A stretch of DNA of 64,000 nt from Nephromyces sp. MM_2019 (Eukaryota > Apicomplexa > Aconoidasida > Nephromycida), in contig JADHZB010000914.1 in the NCBI GenBank assembly GCA_015657535.1, positions 22,508 to 86,507 of the forward strand, written 5' to 3'. The notes below the pieces were generated by a model. It saw only the letters and a program-made list of their open reading frames with translations. It had not been told where the DNA came from and made no database searches. Positions 1 to 10,523 of the stretch are shown here, piece by piece. Position numbers and translations under genes: made by a program. How positions within the stretch are numbered: the first letter of the stretch is position 1; the number at the start of each line of letters is the position of its first letter.

Positions 1-499
1 GAACACTATACAAGCTTCTATGAGGGCATAACACAGCAATCATTACAATAAAAACTTTTCTTACAGTAGTACTTTAAGCGACCATAAAGGTGGTAAAATC
101 TCTTCAAAATAGGCTGTATTAACCGCTAGCTGATGTAGCTGATCGGACAAGACGTACATTGTGCACAATCTTGGGAGATCGTGGCAACCTTAGTTTCGTG
201 CTATTCCGGGACAAAGTAGATTCAGCTTCGTTACTTTCATTTTGTCATTCTCTCTCATAATTATATATACGTAATTTGAAAATTAGAGCGGAAGCTGGAT
301 AGCTGCGGTACTGCCAGATTGCAGTTCCACTTGGCTCAAGTTAATGCAACTGCAGTAGATGAATCGCTCCTGGGCGGACTCATAATCGTAAAAATAAAAG
401 GGGAAATTAAAGCTGCAACGTAACTGTGTGGCCTGTACTCGCTGATATTATTGAATACATTCACCTACCACACCAAGAATTCTATGGTAGTTATAACGG
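1..499. other. 5' flank of the 14-3-3 gene, no gene seen
   Basis: No open frame, RNA gene or repeat could be supported here. The stretch is AT-rich and precedes the first plausible start codon of the 14-3-3 gene, so it probably holds promoter or 5' UTR sequence. No TATA box or other motif stands out enough to call. Confidence 0.4.
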
Positions 500-2493
500 A
501 TGGGCCTGCTGCGATTCCCGTGCACTATAAGCTGCATTGTTCGCCGTACCAGCACAAGCGCCAACAATCATGTTTCTACATTAATTTCGTCATATAAATT
601 AGCCAGGCTGTTTAAAAGTGAGTTAAAATCAATTGTTAGTATTCTGTGTTGCGTTTCCTGCGCTCTTTTTTCGTATAGAACTCTTTAGCCTGATTACGGC
701 GGTAGCTAAAGATCCTGTGAGCATAGAGCCAGCAGAGAGGAACCTAGTGGTAAATCTATGGCCACTTGTGGTTTTCAAAGTCAATATTGCGGCACAACTC
801 TATTAGATGCCCCAAAATATGTCAAAAATGCATTCATTAGCCGTAGCTATGCACTATCTAGTTGCCTTACCAAATTTTGTTACATTATTTTTTTGAGGGT
901 AATACTCTTGCCTCCTGCCTGTGCTGGATACGCTTTGTTGTTGTGCCTTTAGGTGAACTTCAATACATATATAAGTTTAATCACAGCATGTGTACTGACC
1001 AAGTAATCTCTGCTTATGAAAAAAACACACAGTTTAAAAATTAATTATATCCTGTAGTACACATGTCTCACTTGTTGCCTCTTTCTTGTGTCTAAACTTT
1101 CCCTAATAGAACAAGGCCTTTCGTAACGCCTTAACTAGCCGACGGCACTCGATTCAACGTATTAACAAGTATATAAACCTGAAGAAGGAAAACCATACCA
1201 ATACACTTCAATTCGACAAGGAAGCCAAAATATACCTAAAGCGCTTGGAACATGAATTGGAAACGTTATGTATCACTATAACTGAGCTGTTAGAGATGAA
1301 CATATTGCGAAAGGAAGCGGTGGGAACATTACTCTGCTTGCCTACGTGAATTATAACGTGCTGCTAAAAAGTAATATGAGGAATTGGGCATGTATGCTGC
1401 ATATATAGCGCGCAGGCTAATTCATCTACATACTAACTTTTTGTGAGGTTTAGTGCACAATTCTACGTGAATATTTTTAATTTGGGCTAGAAGTGGTTTT
1501 CCTCATTTTTGCAAAACCTTATGGCTAGACACTAAGTGTTCTTCTAGGCCTCATCTACCTGTGTATGTGACCCCACCACTTTGAACTATTTTGCTATCAT
1601 ATATCTTAGAAAGAACCTTCGTATGGAATTTTTATCAGAATCTTTATTCCTGCCCTTGGAATGGGCTCACATTTTTTGCTCAGATTATCCACGCCTCTAT
1701 TTTCATGCTTCCTCAGTGCTCTTGACATCCCAAACTTCTGTTTCTTGTGCTATATTGTATACATAGTCAGACGAGGGTTTTATCTTCTTCTCAAAGTTAG
1801 CGGGAGATTACTATAGATATATGGCTGAAGTTCTGCAATCTGAAGCAAAGCGAAGATGCCTAGGCAGGGCAAAGATGTATTATGAGAGTGCCTTACAAAA
1901 ATCGTTAAAGTTTTTAGAGCCGGATAACCCTACTCGGCTCAGCGTATTCCTTAATTTTTCAGGTGAAGGCGAAAGGACTAATGATACTCAAATAAATTAT
2001 ATAAATCCCAATCAAAATGTGCCTACCCTGGCATTCGTCGTCGCAGTACCAAAACATGCACGAATAAAAACAAATTAACTGCTTGACATGAGCGAAATTA
2101 CTGAGGTACCAGTACTTGTAACCGTGGCGTCAAATAGATAGATATATTTTTAATACTTTTATAACCATTTAGATGCTGCTAAAAGTCCTCAGAAACGTGC
2201 ACATCACCACCTGAATAGTGTTTAGCATGCCATGGAGTACGCTCCTAAGCTTTTAAAATGTTTTATCAAACACTTTTACTTTTATGTATATGTTGCTCAT
2301 AGTTTTCCTATACGAAAACCTTAAGGATCAAGAAAAAGCATTAGTTCTATGCAAGTATGCATTACAACAAGGCATAAAAGCTATTGAAGTCAGTTGCAAG
2401 GAACCTAGGGAAGATACACAGCGCATACTTCAGCTAATCAGGGATAATGCTACTCTATGGATTATCGTAGATGAGGAAAAACAAAATTCTTAG
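500..2493 (+). CDS. divergent 14-3-3 family protein, five exons
   Basis: 14-3-3 proteins are dimeric adaptors that bind phosphoserine/threonine motifs on client proteins. Proposed exons are 500-617, 679-749, 1110-1319, 1797-1962 and 2303-2493. All phases are compatible, giving about 251 residues, the usual family size. Family signatures appear in order: an AERNLV-type end of helix B, FRNALTSRRHS (K49 equivalent replaced by Arg, R56 equivalent kept), GDYYRYMAEV (Arg-Tyr of the phosphate pocket), SVFLNFS and a FLYEN continuation, then RDNATLW with the client-binding Asn and Trp. The link between helix D and GDYYRY is about 12 residues shorter than normal, so a small exon between 1320 and 1796 may be missing or the loop is truly short. 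The first exon is the weakest part: its N-terminus does not match the family until about residue 32. Sequence is divergent overall, but the binding groove is largely kept. Confidence 0.8.
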
Positions 2494-5208
2494 TCGTCAC
2501 ACGGCTATTTTATAAGAATCATTGATTGCTGAGTAAATTTAAATAATCTGCACAGCCCCAAGGAAGATTTAACACTTATGATCTGCGTGTTAAATCTTCG
2601 TTGGGGCTGTGCTGTATTCACTACTTTATTGAATTTTTCTGCATTGTTTGGCGATTATTCTGGTTGGCTTGTGCGATAGTTACCTTCAATATTACTTGTG
2701 TTCAATAGCAGAGGCCTGGTAGAGCATAATATTAAAATAAACTCTTTTACTGTTACTCCACCTCGCTAACTTTCTCGATTCTTTTTCAACAAATTCGGTC
2801 GTATACTTAGATGTGGTTATCATTTCATACTTTCATTTGTGACACAAGTGCCGCACGTCTATAGACAGCGTAGTCATGGCAACGCATAACTTGAGAAAAA
2901 AGCGCTATCTTCAATTTTTTAATATTTTGTATGCTCACTGCCTGTCTGTTACTTATCTTCGACCAAAAACACTTTTGAAAAACTTTTTAATCTATGACTT
3001 TGTTAGATTTAGTCTGCATAATTTTACCCCTGTCAAACGTAAATAATCCCTTAAAATTAACTCTAAAATAGTACTGAACTTCAACATACCCTTACTTAGA
3101 CCTGAGCGCTATTGAGTCGCTTCAAGTAGCACCAAACTTTTATTAATAATAATTATCGCCCTCAGTGTCAGGCACCAGTAGCATACGCTGCTCATAAGCG
3201 TAGAATCTTGTTTTTACACTATGCGTGAGTTTTCTGCAAATTGACACACTATCAGCGGATGAGTGCATAGCTTTTCCCGTCGACTGAATACATATCTAAC
3301 GCATGCAGGAGGAATTTTTATCTTCTAAAAAACCTATTGTGAAGCGCTCTGGAACTGCAACCTTAGGGATACATAGTATAGCGCAATATAAAAAAGTACA
3401 TCCAAGGTAGAACGTTGACAGGCTTCCAATCTATATTAAGATATAATTCAGCGAGTGAAGATCAAATTATGGAGAGGTCTTGATTTATTCGCTATAAAAT
3501 CAAAGCCGTGTACACACTACTAGAGGGAACCTTCACTAATATATGCGGCTAGTTTTATTAACCGCAATCTATTCGAGGAAAGATGCAGGTGGAATACGCA
3601 TCAACTAACTGGCTTCTGTGTGATTACCACAACTTTCATGCGGGCAGGAAAAACAAGGGGCAAGCGTAGAGTGGGATTACGTAGAGGCTTAGACCAAGAT
3701 GTAATAATTAAGAAATTATGGCACAATATCATACTCTAGAATAAAATTTTGTATCAAATGACGTATATGCAGCGGTATAAAGTCTAAATATATTAGGACT
3801 ACTAAACTCACATGCATACGCACACCTCGTACATGCCTATGCCTACCGGTGTCGCGTAAAGCAGCAACATACAATAGCTTAAATCATACGCATAGTGGGA
3901 TTCTTAATTGCTCATGTCTACTCATTACGCGCACAGACTCTGTGTGCCACCCTGCTTTGCCGACGGGAATTTAAGTCCTATTAACCCGTGAGAATAGCAA
4001 AGCTCTATACGTATACGGCAAGCTTCAGCTTACTCTGCCCACAAAAATACATACAACGGCTATACTACAGCTGAAAGAGTGCCATGAAGTCCATCATATC
4101 CATATTGCTATACCCTGTTGACCGAAGGAGTAGCTCGTAACGTGTACTTATATTGACGGGGTTCGTATAAATTGATAGTTGCTCTTTGTAGCAACGGGCG
4201 TGAAAAAATGTACGTATTCGCCTGATGCTTGGTCTTAATGGATACTTTCTTTAGGAAGGAAACAAGAATAGCCTTTTTTTTGATAATAAGACTGCTGCTT
4301 TTCGCTGCTGTAAACTGCTTCCTGCATATGCATATGCATATACGTGCGTACAGAAACACTTTTTTTGCGGGTTTCTAAGCACACACATTGTCTCCTTCGC
4401 TGTCGCTATATCGTTCATCTTCAGGTTCTGCGTAACCATATCCTATCGTTGCTACCGATGCACAGTGTTAGCTGTTGTTGGATATTTTTTATTACGGTTT
4501 ATTGGCAGCCATAGCTACTATTATATAATTAAATATACTATATAACAAATTCTGTGCCCACAGCTGCGCGCCACTGACTCATCTTCCGTGATTATATGTA
4601 AGCGCGCGTTAATACTGGAATTTCGTGGAAAATGATAGGTTCCGCTTATTCTGTTTGAGTAGCTCCTCTGTTTTTTCACTGAAGAGCATTAATCTCGAAA
4701 TTTCTTCCCTAAAAGTCTTATAATATTATGACATGAATTAAAGAACCTATAAATTTTTCCTGCGAAAGCGTGCTACTTATATTTCTCATCTACCTCCCCA
4801 ATTCCACCGGTTTATGAGGCAAGGCAATTTTTTGGCTAATTGCTGTTAAGGCCCTAGGAAGAAAGGGCTGAAATACGCTGTTCATGACGTAGAATTTACA
4901 ATTACAGGAAGCGAGTATAAAATATTTGCGCGTCCCCGCTGCAAGCCAAAAAAGACTATGCCATCTAATTAGCCTGATAGTCGTGTTTCGCAAGCTTGTA
5001 CCCAAGAATTTGCTAAAACTTGTGATTGCATATTCTTCGAATTACTGGAATATATATTCTGCGTGCTAGGATTCACTTGAGGAAGGGAAAATTCAGCGTG
5101 TGGCTACTAACGTCCACAGGTTACAAGATAGTCGCTTTTGCTGTTTTACTCCGTAAAGCTTCTGAATGTAGAGTGTAAACGTGGCCCGAGCTCTTCTATC
5201 CTCCAGAA
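2494..5208. other. spacer between 14-3-3 and NFU genes
   Basis: I see no convincing gene in these 2.7 kb. Short open frames on the - strand near 4108-4439 and 4790-5005 resemble no family and have no splice context. The only structured element is the hairpin just after the 14-3-3 stop codon, listed separately. Confidence 0.5.
2550..2612. repeat. near-perfect inverted repeat (26-bp arms, 11-nt loop)
   Basis: The left arm is 2550-2575 and the right arm 2587-2612. They are reverse complements with one mismatch, and the loop is 2576-2586. It lies 57 bases after the 14-3-3 stop codon, so it could sit in the 3' UTR and fold as a long stem in the mRNA. A small MITE-like element or a small-RNA precursor are other possibilities. 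No target-site duplication is obvious. Confidence 0.85.
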
Positions 5209-6895
5209 ATGCTTCTATCTAAAAGAATGCAATTTTTTTTCCTCCGTATCTATCAAGTCGCGCTATTTCCCCTGCTCATGCTCACATTGTTGGGAAATTC
5301 CAATTTAAATTACATAGGGGATTTAGGCTGCTCAATTTTTGGAAATTCCTTAAGGCTCCCACAACAGTTTAAAGTTCCAAACGACGTTTTAGGCTGGTTG
5401 GATGCCTCACTCTGTGCCGTTGCACCGCCTCTCCGATTTACGAGACCTTACAGCCATTATGCACGCCTGCAGTCTTTTTCCCCACCTTGCTTTCCAAGGA
5501 ACAAGCTTCTATTTTTGAAGGCTACTAGCTCTCCTTTTGAAAACTTCGGCGCTTATACAAAAAAACGGGAAGGAAATGTGGGTGCTTTTACGGCGCCAAA
5601 GAAGAATCTTGAGTTGAACAGGGAAAACGTGGAAATGATTTTGGAGGAGGTTCGCCCATATCTGATTGCTGATGGAGGGAATTGTACAGTTGATAGAATT
5701 GATGATGGAGTCGTATATTTGAACGTGAGTTTATCGTTTCGATTTTAATATGGTCTTTGCCTATTTCTGGAGGTGCTTATATATGACATCTAATTTATTT
5801 TATCTGCGTTAGTTTCTACGTAAAGATGGTCTTTCTATCGTAATACTTTGTTTTATTTATTAAAATGGTATTTTTATCATAATGTCATGCATTTTTCCTC
5901 CTATTATGGATGATTAAAGATATTTTTGAAAATTAATTTTTTGCTTTCTGCATTTTTGATGTTCATATTCGCGCCTGAAGTAAGTTTGAGAAATTTTTTC
6001 ATGTTATTCTCTATATAAGTATGATCTTCTATAGTAATGTCTAACTCAATGCTTACCCTAATGCTTTACAACGTTCTGCTTGCAGTTGCAAGGCGCATGT
6101 GGGGACTGCCCTTCAAGCTCAGTAACACTGAAAATGGGTATCGAGAGGAGGCTAAAAGAGAGCATACCAAGTCTCAAAGCTGTCGAACCTGTTACGGACT
6201 CCACTCCGAGTAGGTTTTTTCATACTGTAGTTTACTTGTTTCAGTCTTTGATACCATTTTCTCCCCTGCGCAGTATTTGTTCCGTTTTTTGAATTTCCTT
6301 GGAGTATCAGCTTCTGTTATAGCTTCGTCGGTTCAATATAATAATCGATCTTTAAGACGATCTTTGAATAGACTCTTTCCGAAACAAACTTTGTCCAGTC
6401 TTTTGGTATTCGGGGTGCTATTTTATCTTGGCTTTTTAGGGGTCCCTCTTTCTGTCGATGGTGTAGAGAAAATCCTTGATCAGATTCGTCCATTTTTGAA
6501 ATTTACAGGTAAAGTTTAGCGTTATAGCGCTTTGCATGAACTCTCCTACCTTTGAATGTATCTTCTTACCTTCATATATTTTTTTGCTTTTCCTTTTTTT
6601 ATGTTTCACAGTGATTTATATTCTTCATGTTATTTGATATTTCGTGATTTTCCTGTGTGGTATCTTTTGTATTATCCCGGTTGTACTCTGCCCTATTTCA
6701 GGTGGTAAGATAAAGGTGAAATCTGTTTATGCTCCTATTGAAGGTATTGGCTCCTCGGTTACTCTTGATTTCGCAGGTAAACTTCAAAAATCAATTTCCC
6801 AATCAGTTAAACTGGAAATCGTCCAGAGGTTGAGAAAAGCTTATCCAAGCTTGGTTGATGTGAAATTTAACGATATCCCGCTAGGCTCAACTTGA
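5209..6895 (+). CDS. NFU iron-sulfur scaffold protein, plastid NFU1-3 type
   Basis: NFU proteins bind a 4Fe-4S cluster through a CxxC motif shared across a dimer and pass it to client apoproteins. Exons are 5209-5724, 6086-6209, 6440-6508 and 6702-6895, giving 300 residues with consistent phases. Residues about 135-215 form the first NifU C-terminal-like domain ([18 protein letters not shown]) with [14 protein letters not shown], cysteines at 177 and 180. Residues about 215-295 are a second copy ([15 protein letters not shown]) in which the CxxC is lost (KLQKSISQS). One good and one degenerate domain is the plastid NFU1/2/3 arrangement of plants. The first ~30 residues are strongly hydrophobic ([20 protein letters not shown]) like a signal peptide, followed by a Ser/Arg/Lys/Pro-rich stretch. 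This is what a bipartite leader for a complex plastid would look like. The ATG at 5209 is the first in frame. Confidence 0.9.
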
Positions 6896-8641
6896 TACAA
6901 ACTTCTTAGCAATAAACCTTTGTAATGTACTGACACATAAAGTGACACATATTTAGTTGAACATGTTCATGTGGGCATATGCGTTTTTACTTGTAGCTTG
7001 ATGGATTTAGTAAAATGAGTTGTGCTAAATCGTGTTAAACTAAGGGATATGGTTGATATTTTTTTTGTCAAGAGATGTACTTCTAAGATTTATGCTGGAG
7101 ATAACACTGGAGGAACAGTGTAATTTTGAAGTTGCTAATGATGAAGGGGGACTGGTTTATGCGCCTTGCGCGCTGTCGTCTCCTATCCGACTTTATTAAA
7201 GTTTTTTCAACTTTTTCGCTTCATCCGTGATGGGAATCGTTGCTGCTTTAGATAAAAAGTGATGTTGTGTTAAATAGCACTATCTCTGTTTATTTCTTTC
7301 CGCTTTTAGAATCATTCTATGAATTGGGTTTATGCTTCCTGTTGAGCTTATTGTTTATTCGATGTTAAGGCAGTATGGCACTTCTTCTTCCCCTCCCTTT
7401 TCTGTCTACAGTGATTAATATCTCTTTCACGCTATGTTCACACCATAAACTGAAAGCATATATAGTTATTGATGCGAAATTTTCATTTAAAAGCCTTATT
7501 CGAGCGTTTTAGGCCTTAGGATGCGTGTACACCATTGTATTGTATTTTTTATTTTGAGGCATACGAGGAACTGCTTAGTTTTTTTTATTTGATACTAAGG
7601 ATATTCTCTATATGATCCTACAACTCTCTAGAGTCGCTGATGTTCCATCTACTCGGAATAACATCTATTTTATCATTTTAGGAGGTGAATTTTTGACTCT
7701 ATTAAAGGGTAGTAAGTGTTATGAAGTTACCGTACAGGCTGGATGCTAAGCTGTTCTGTGGGCATCGCACACTTTGTAGGCTTCGCTTTAAAGGGGTTTA
7801 TGTATGCAACCTATAGTATTTTAATATTAGCGCATATCAATCTCTCTGCGATTATTCTTTTTTGTTTGATGTAAGAACTGCCACCACTCATAATTTTGAG
7901 ATTACTTGGGTTGTTTTGTATTTGCTGCGCATCAAAGTATTCCGCTTAAGTACTGAAGTAGTATCCCCACGGTGAATTTGGGATGGTTGCTAAGAGTGCT
8001 ATTAAGAGATAAGAGCTATTTCGTGTAACCAAGTTATGAGCCTTTGAAAACATATCTGAATTGGAAGAGGTGCAGGGTTCATTTAGCTTAGCAATATTCC
8101 TTGAAGCTGTTACTGCGGAAACTCGCAACTGTTTATCAAGCTGGAATTCGTTCATATTAGTTTGTAAAACGTTACACCACCCCTTCGTTACCTGCTCGAT
8201 TAAATTACGCTGGAAATACCGGAATATTTTGTGTACGGCCATATAGCAAGTTCCTAGGCTTTTATAATGCGTAGATTATAAGACTTTGTTAAAAGTGTAT
8301 TGATTAGTTCAAGAGGTAGCTATAGGCACTCAGACTGACAATAGCCATGAATATGCTGCCAGAGACTATCGATCTCGGTAGTTGCTGTTATGCGCTCTTA
8401 TTTATTCTTCACTGCCCATACTTTTGGGTACTGTAAATAGTTGAGGGCTATTGAACGCAGAATCTACTTAGTTTAGGGGAGAATATTCTGTGTAGGGGAG
8501 AATATTCTCATCGAGAGAAGTCCTGTCCTTGCAACTGATTGAACGCGAACGTAGCTTTTTTACGAAGGAAAATAGAAAGGCCAGAATTAACTGAAATATG
8601 CGCTGCAAAGTCAGAAAACTGTACTATTTGAAATGTGGTGG
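6896..8641. other. spacer after NFU gene
   Basis: No gene is recognised. The first kilobase is T-rich on the + strand, as expected for a transcribed 3' region. Short opposed open frames at 7946-8246 overlap each other on both strands and look fortuitous. A 15-bp direct repeat (ggggagaatattct core) occurs twice near 8477 and 8497. Confidence 0.4.
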
Positions 8642-9151
8642 CTAGTAGCCCGTGAACGCGGTACCAGTGGAGGTTTGTAACAGCGCATGGCTCGTTGCAT
8701 ACTTAGTGGCAGGAGAGTACAGTAATAGCGCATTCATGGCATCATTTAACCGTGTCATCGCCTCTGAGCACTCTCTTTCATTGTTCATAATGGCGGTCGA
8801 GTTGGGCACTACCTCCTTCAGCCTATCCAAGCGAATATTGAGTGCCGCTGCAAATATTGTCAGCACTCTCATAAGTATGGTGCAGAAAAAGCTTTCGCCA
8901 CTTGGCGATGATATGCGCATGTAAAGGCTAATGTGTAGATCCAATATCTTGTGGAACCGGTGTGTGCGGATCGCCCATGGCATGGGCTTATGCGCAGCTA
9001 CTGCGGCGTACACTGTCATGTCTGAGTGCCTCACATCGTGAACATTGCACGCAGGCGGTGACTCCATGGTGACGCTCATTATGTTCCCGCAACACGGACT
9101 ACCTCTTGAGTGAACCAGGTAGGTTGGACTTCGATGCAACCTACCTGCCAT
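8642..9151 (-). CDS. hypothetical single-exon ORF, 169 residues
   Basis: This is the longest uninterrupted frame in the left part outside recognised genes. It starts with ATG at 9151 and is clearly less AT-rich than its surroundings. The product is Ala/Leu/Met/Ser-rich, with an internal stretch (FFCTILMRVLTIFAAALNIRL) that could be a hydrophobic helix and a polar helical C-terminal third. I recognise no family. No intron borders are needed. A shorter open frame on the opposite strand (8652-8924) is probably its shadow. It could be an orphan gene, a remnant of inserted DNA, or chance. Confidence 0.3.
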   Translation of the reverse strand: MAGRLHRSPTYLVHSRGSPCCGNIMSVTMESPPACNVHDVRHSDMTVYAAVAAHKPMPWAIRTHRFHKILDLHISLYMRISSPSGESFFCTILMRVLTIFAAALNIRLDRLKEVVPNSTAIMNNERECSEAMTRLNDAMNALLLYSPATKYATSHALLQTSTGTAFTGY

Positions 9152-9697
9152 AGGGGTTCAGCTAATGCTAACTTCTGTGAAATTATCTTAAGAGTCCGCA
9201 AACTCCGCGTGCATTCCAGTGCACCTTCGTTGGACGTACCATCTCTTTTTGAAGATATTCTATTGAGATAATGTTTCTAATATCCGCTGTTTCCCCCGGC
9301 CAATTTCAAGAATTACTGCATACATGCGTTACGTTTCTTCGATATCATAGTGGCCGAAAAGATGTCATTGACGCATCACAAAGTTACTAGCCAAAGTTTT
9401 TAATGTCTTCCAGCAGGGATAATTTTACACAGAATATGTGGTGAAATGTTACTCGGAGAGTGTATGAAGGGGTAAGATTTTCTTATTTCTCCCGTGGAAA
9501 TGTCTAATATTATGTTCCTTATTAAGGAGATCGTGGCGGCTACTACTTTTGGCCCTTGAGTGGTATAGTAGAGAATCAAAAGGATACCATAGGACTACAT
9601 GCAGATTCTCGAAGGGCATTTTTGGAAGAGCTAAACGCTGCGTAAGCTAAATACATCATTTAAGTAAGCGTAATCGGGTGGAATTAGACCATAGTAG
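9152..9697. other. spacer upstream of Erv1/ALR gene
   Basis: Nothing coding or structured was found. It lies between the 5' end of the - strand ORF and the 5' end of the Erv1 gene, so it may hold a divergent promoter region. No motif could be called. Confidence 0.4.
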
Positions 9698-10523
9698 ATG
9701 AGCATGCAATACTTGAAGGAGAAGCTGAGGTCATCATTGGGTCAATGTGCGGATCCTTCCTGTTTTGATAGACCAAAGGAAACGGGAAATCTGCGGAAAC
9801 GGGGCAAGCTTTGCGTGCCCCCTCATCGTTCGGATATTGGCCGGGCTGGCTGGAGACTATTTCATACCGTGGTTGCCGAGTTTCCTCCGAAGCCTGTAAG
9901 TCATGGAGTGTTTTTTTATTAAAAACATACAACATAATTCGCTGCGCTTCTTTTTGGGGTGACAATGTGCTTGCTGAACTTTAATTATTTTTGCATTTTC
10001 AGTATTACGATTTACAAAAACACCTGAAGCTAGTGGTGACTTGTTCATTGTTTGCAGGAATTTGGCATGTTTTATCTTAAAAGTTCAGTGAATCAGCAAG
10101 TTACTAAATTAATATGACTCCCTTCCTCTTTTTTCCTACTGCTGTCTATGAATATAAGTTTAATTTTTTTTCAGTACTTTCCCCCCCTTGGACTTTATAT
10201 CATACTGAGGCCTTCTCTTTCTAGCTGCATCGCTTCTTTTGTGTGTATGTTCTTCTGTCATACCCTGTTAGACTGCGGAAGACAAGGTTCAAATGCAAAG
10301 ATGGTTGCGGTCTTTCGCGGCCCTCTATCCATGTCATGTTTGCCGTGATAGTTTTATGGAAATTGTTGAAGAGAACCCTCCAACACTAAGCGATCGGGAT
10401 TCCCTGATATTGTGGGCCTGCAAGGCTCACAATAGTGTGAACATAGAGCTCAGTCAACCTCAAATCAAGTGCGATATATCTGAACTGTTGAAGATGTTTC
10501 CTCCGGATGGTAACATTCGTTAA
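9698..10523 (+). CDS. Erv1/ALR family FAD-linked sulfhydryl oxidase
   Basis: Erv1/ALR enzymes oxidise thiols and pass electrons through FAD, in mitochondria as the partner of Mia40. Exons are 9698-9895 and 10272-10523, joined in phase 0, giving 149 residues. Visible signatures are GRAGWRLFHTVVAEFP (residues 49-64, start of the Erv fold), the active-site YPCHVC (Cys87, Cys90), WACKAHNSVN with the FAD-binding HNxVN (residues 119-123), and the structural Cys116-Cys133 pair (IKCD). An N-terminal CADPSC (Cys17, Cys22) forms a CX4C that could be the shuttle disulfide; plant Erv1 has a CX4C at the other end of the protein. ATG 9698 was chosen as the first in frame; a second in-frame Met lies two codons on. 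No targeting peptide is obvious, as is normal for intermembrane-space Erv1. Confidence 0.9.
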
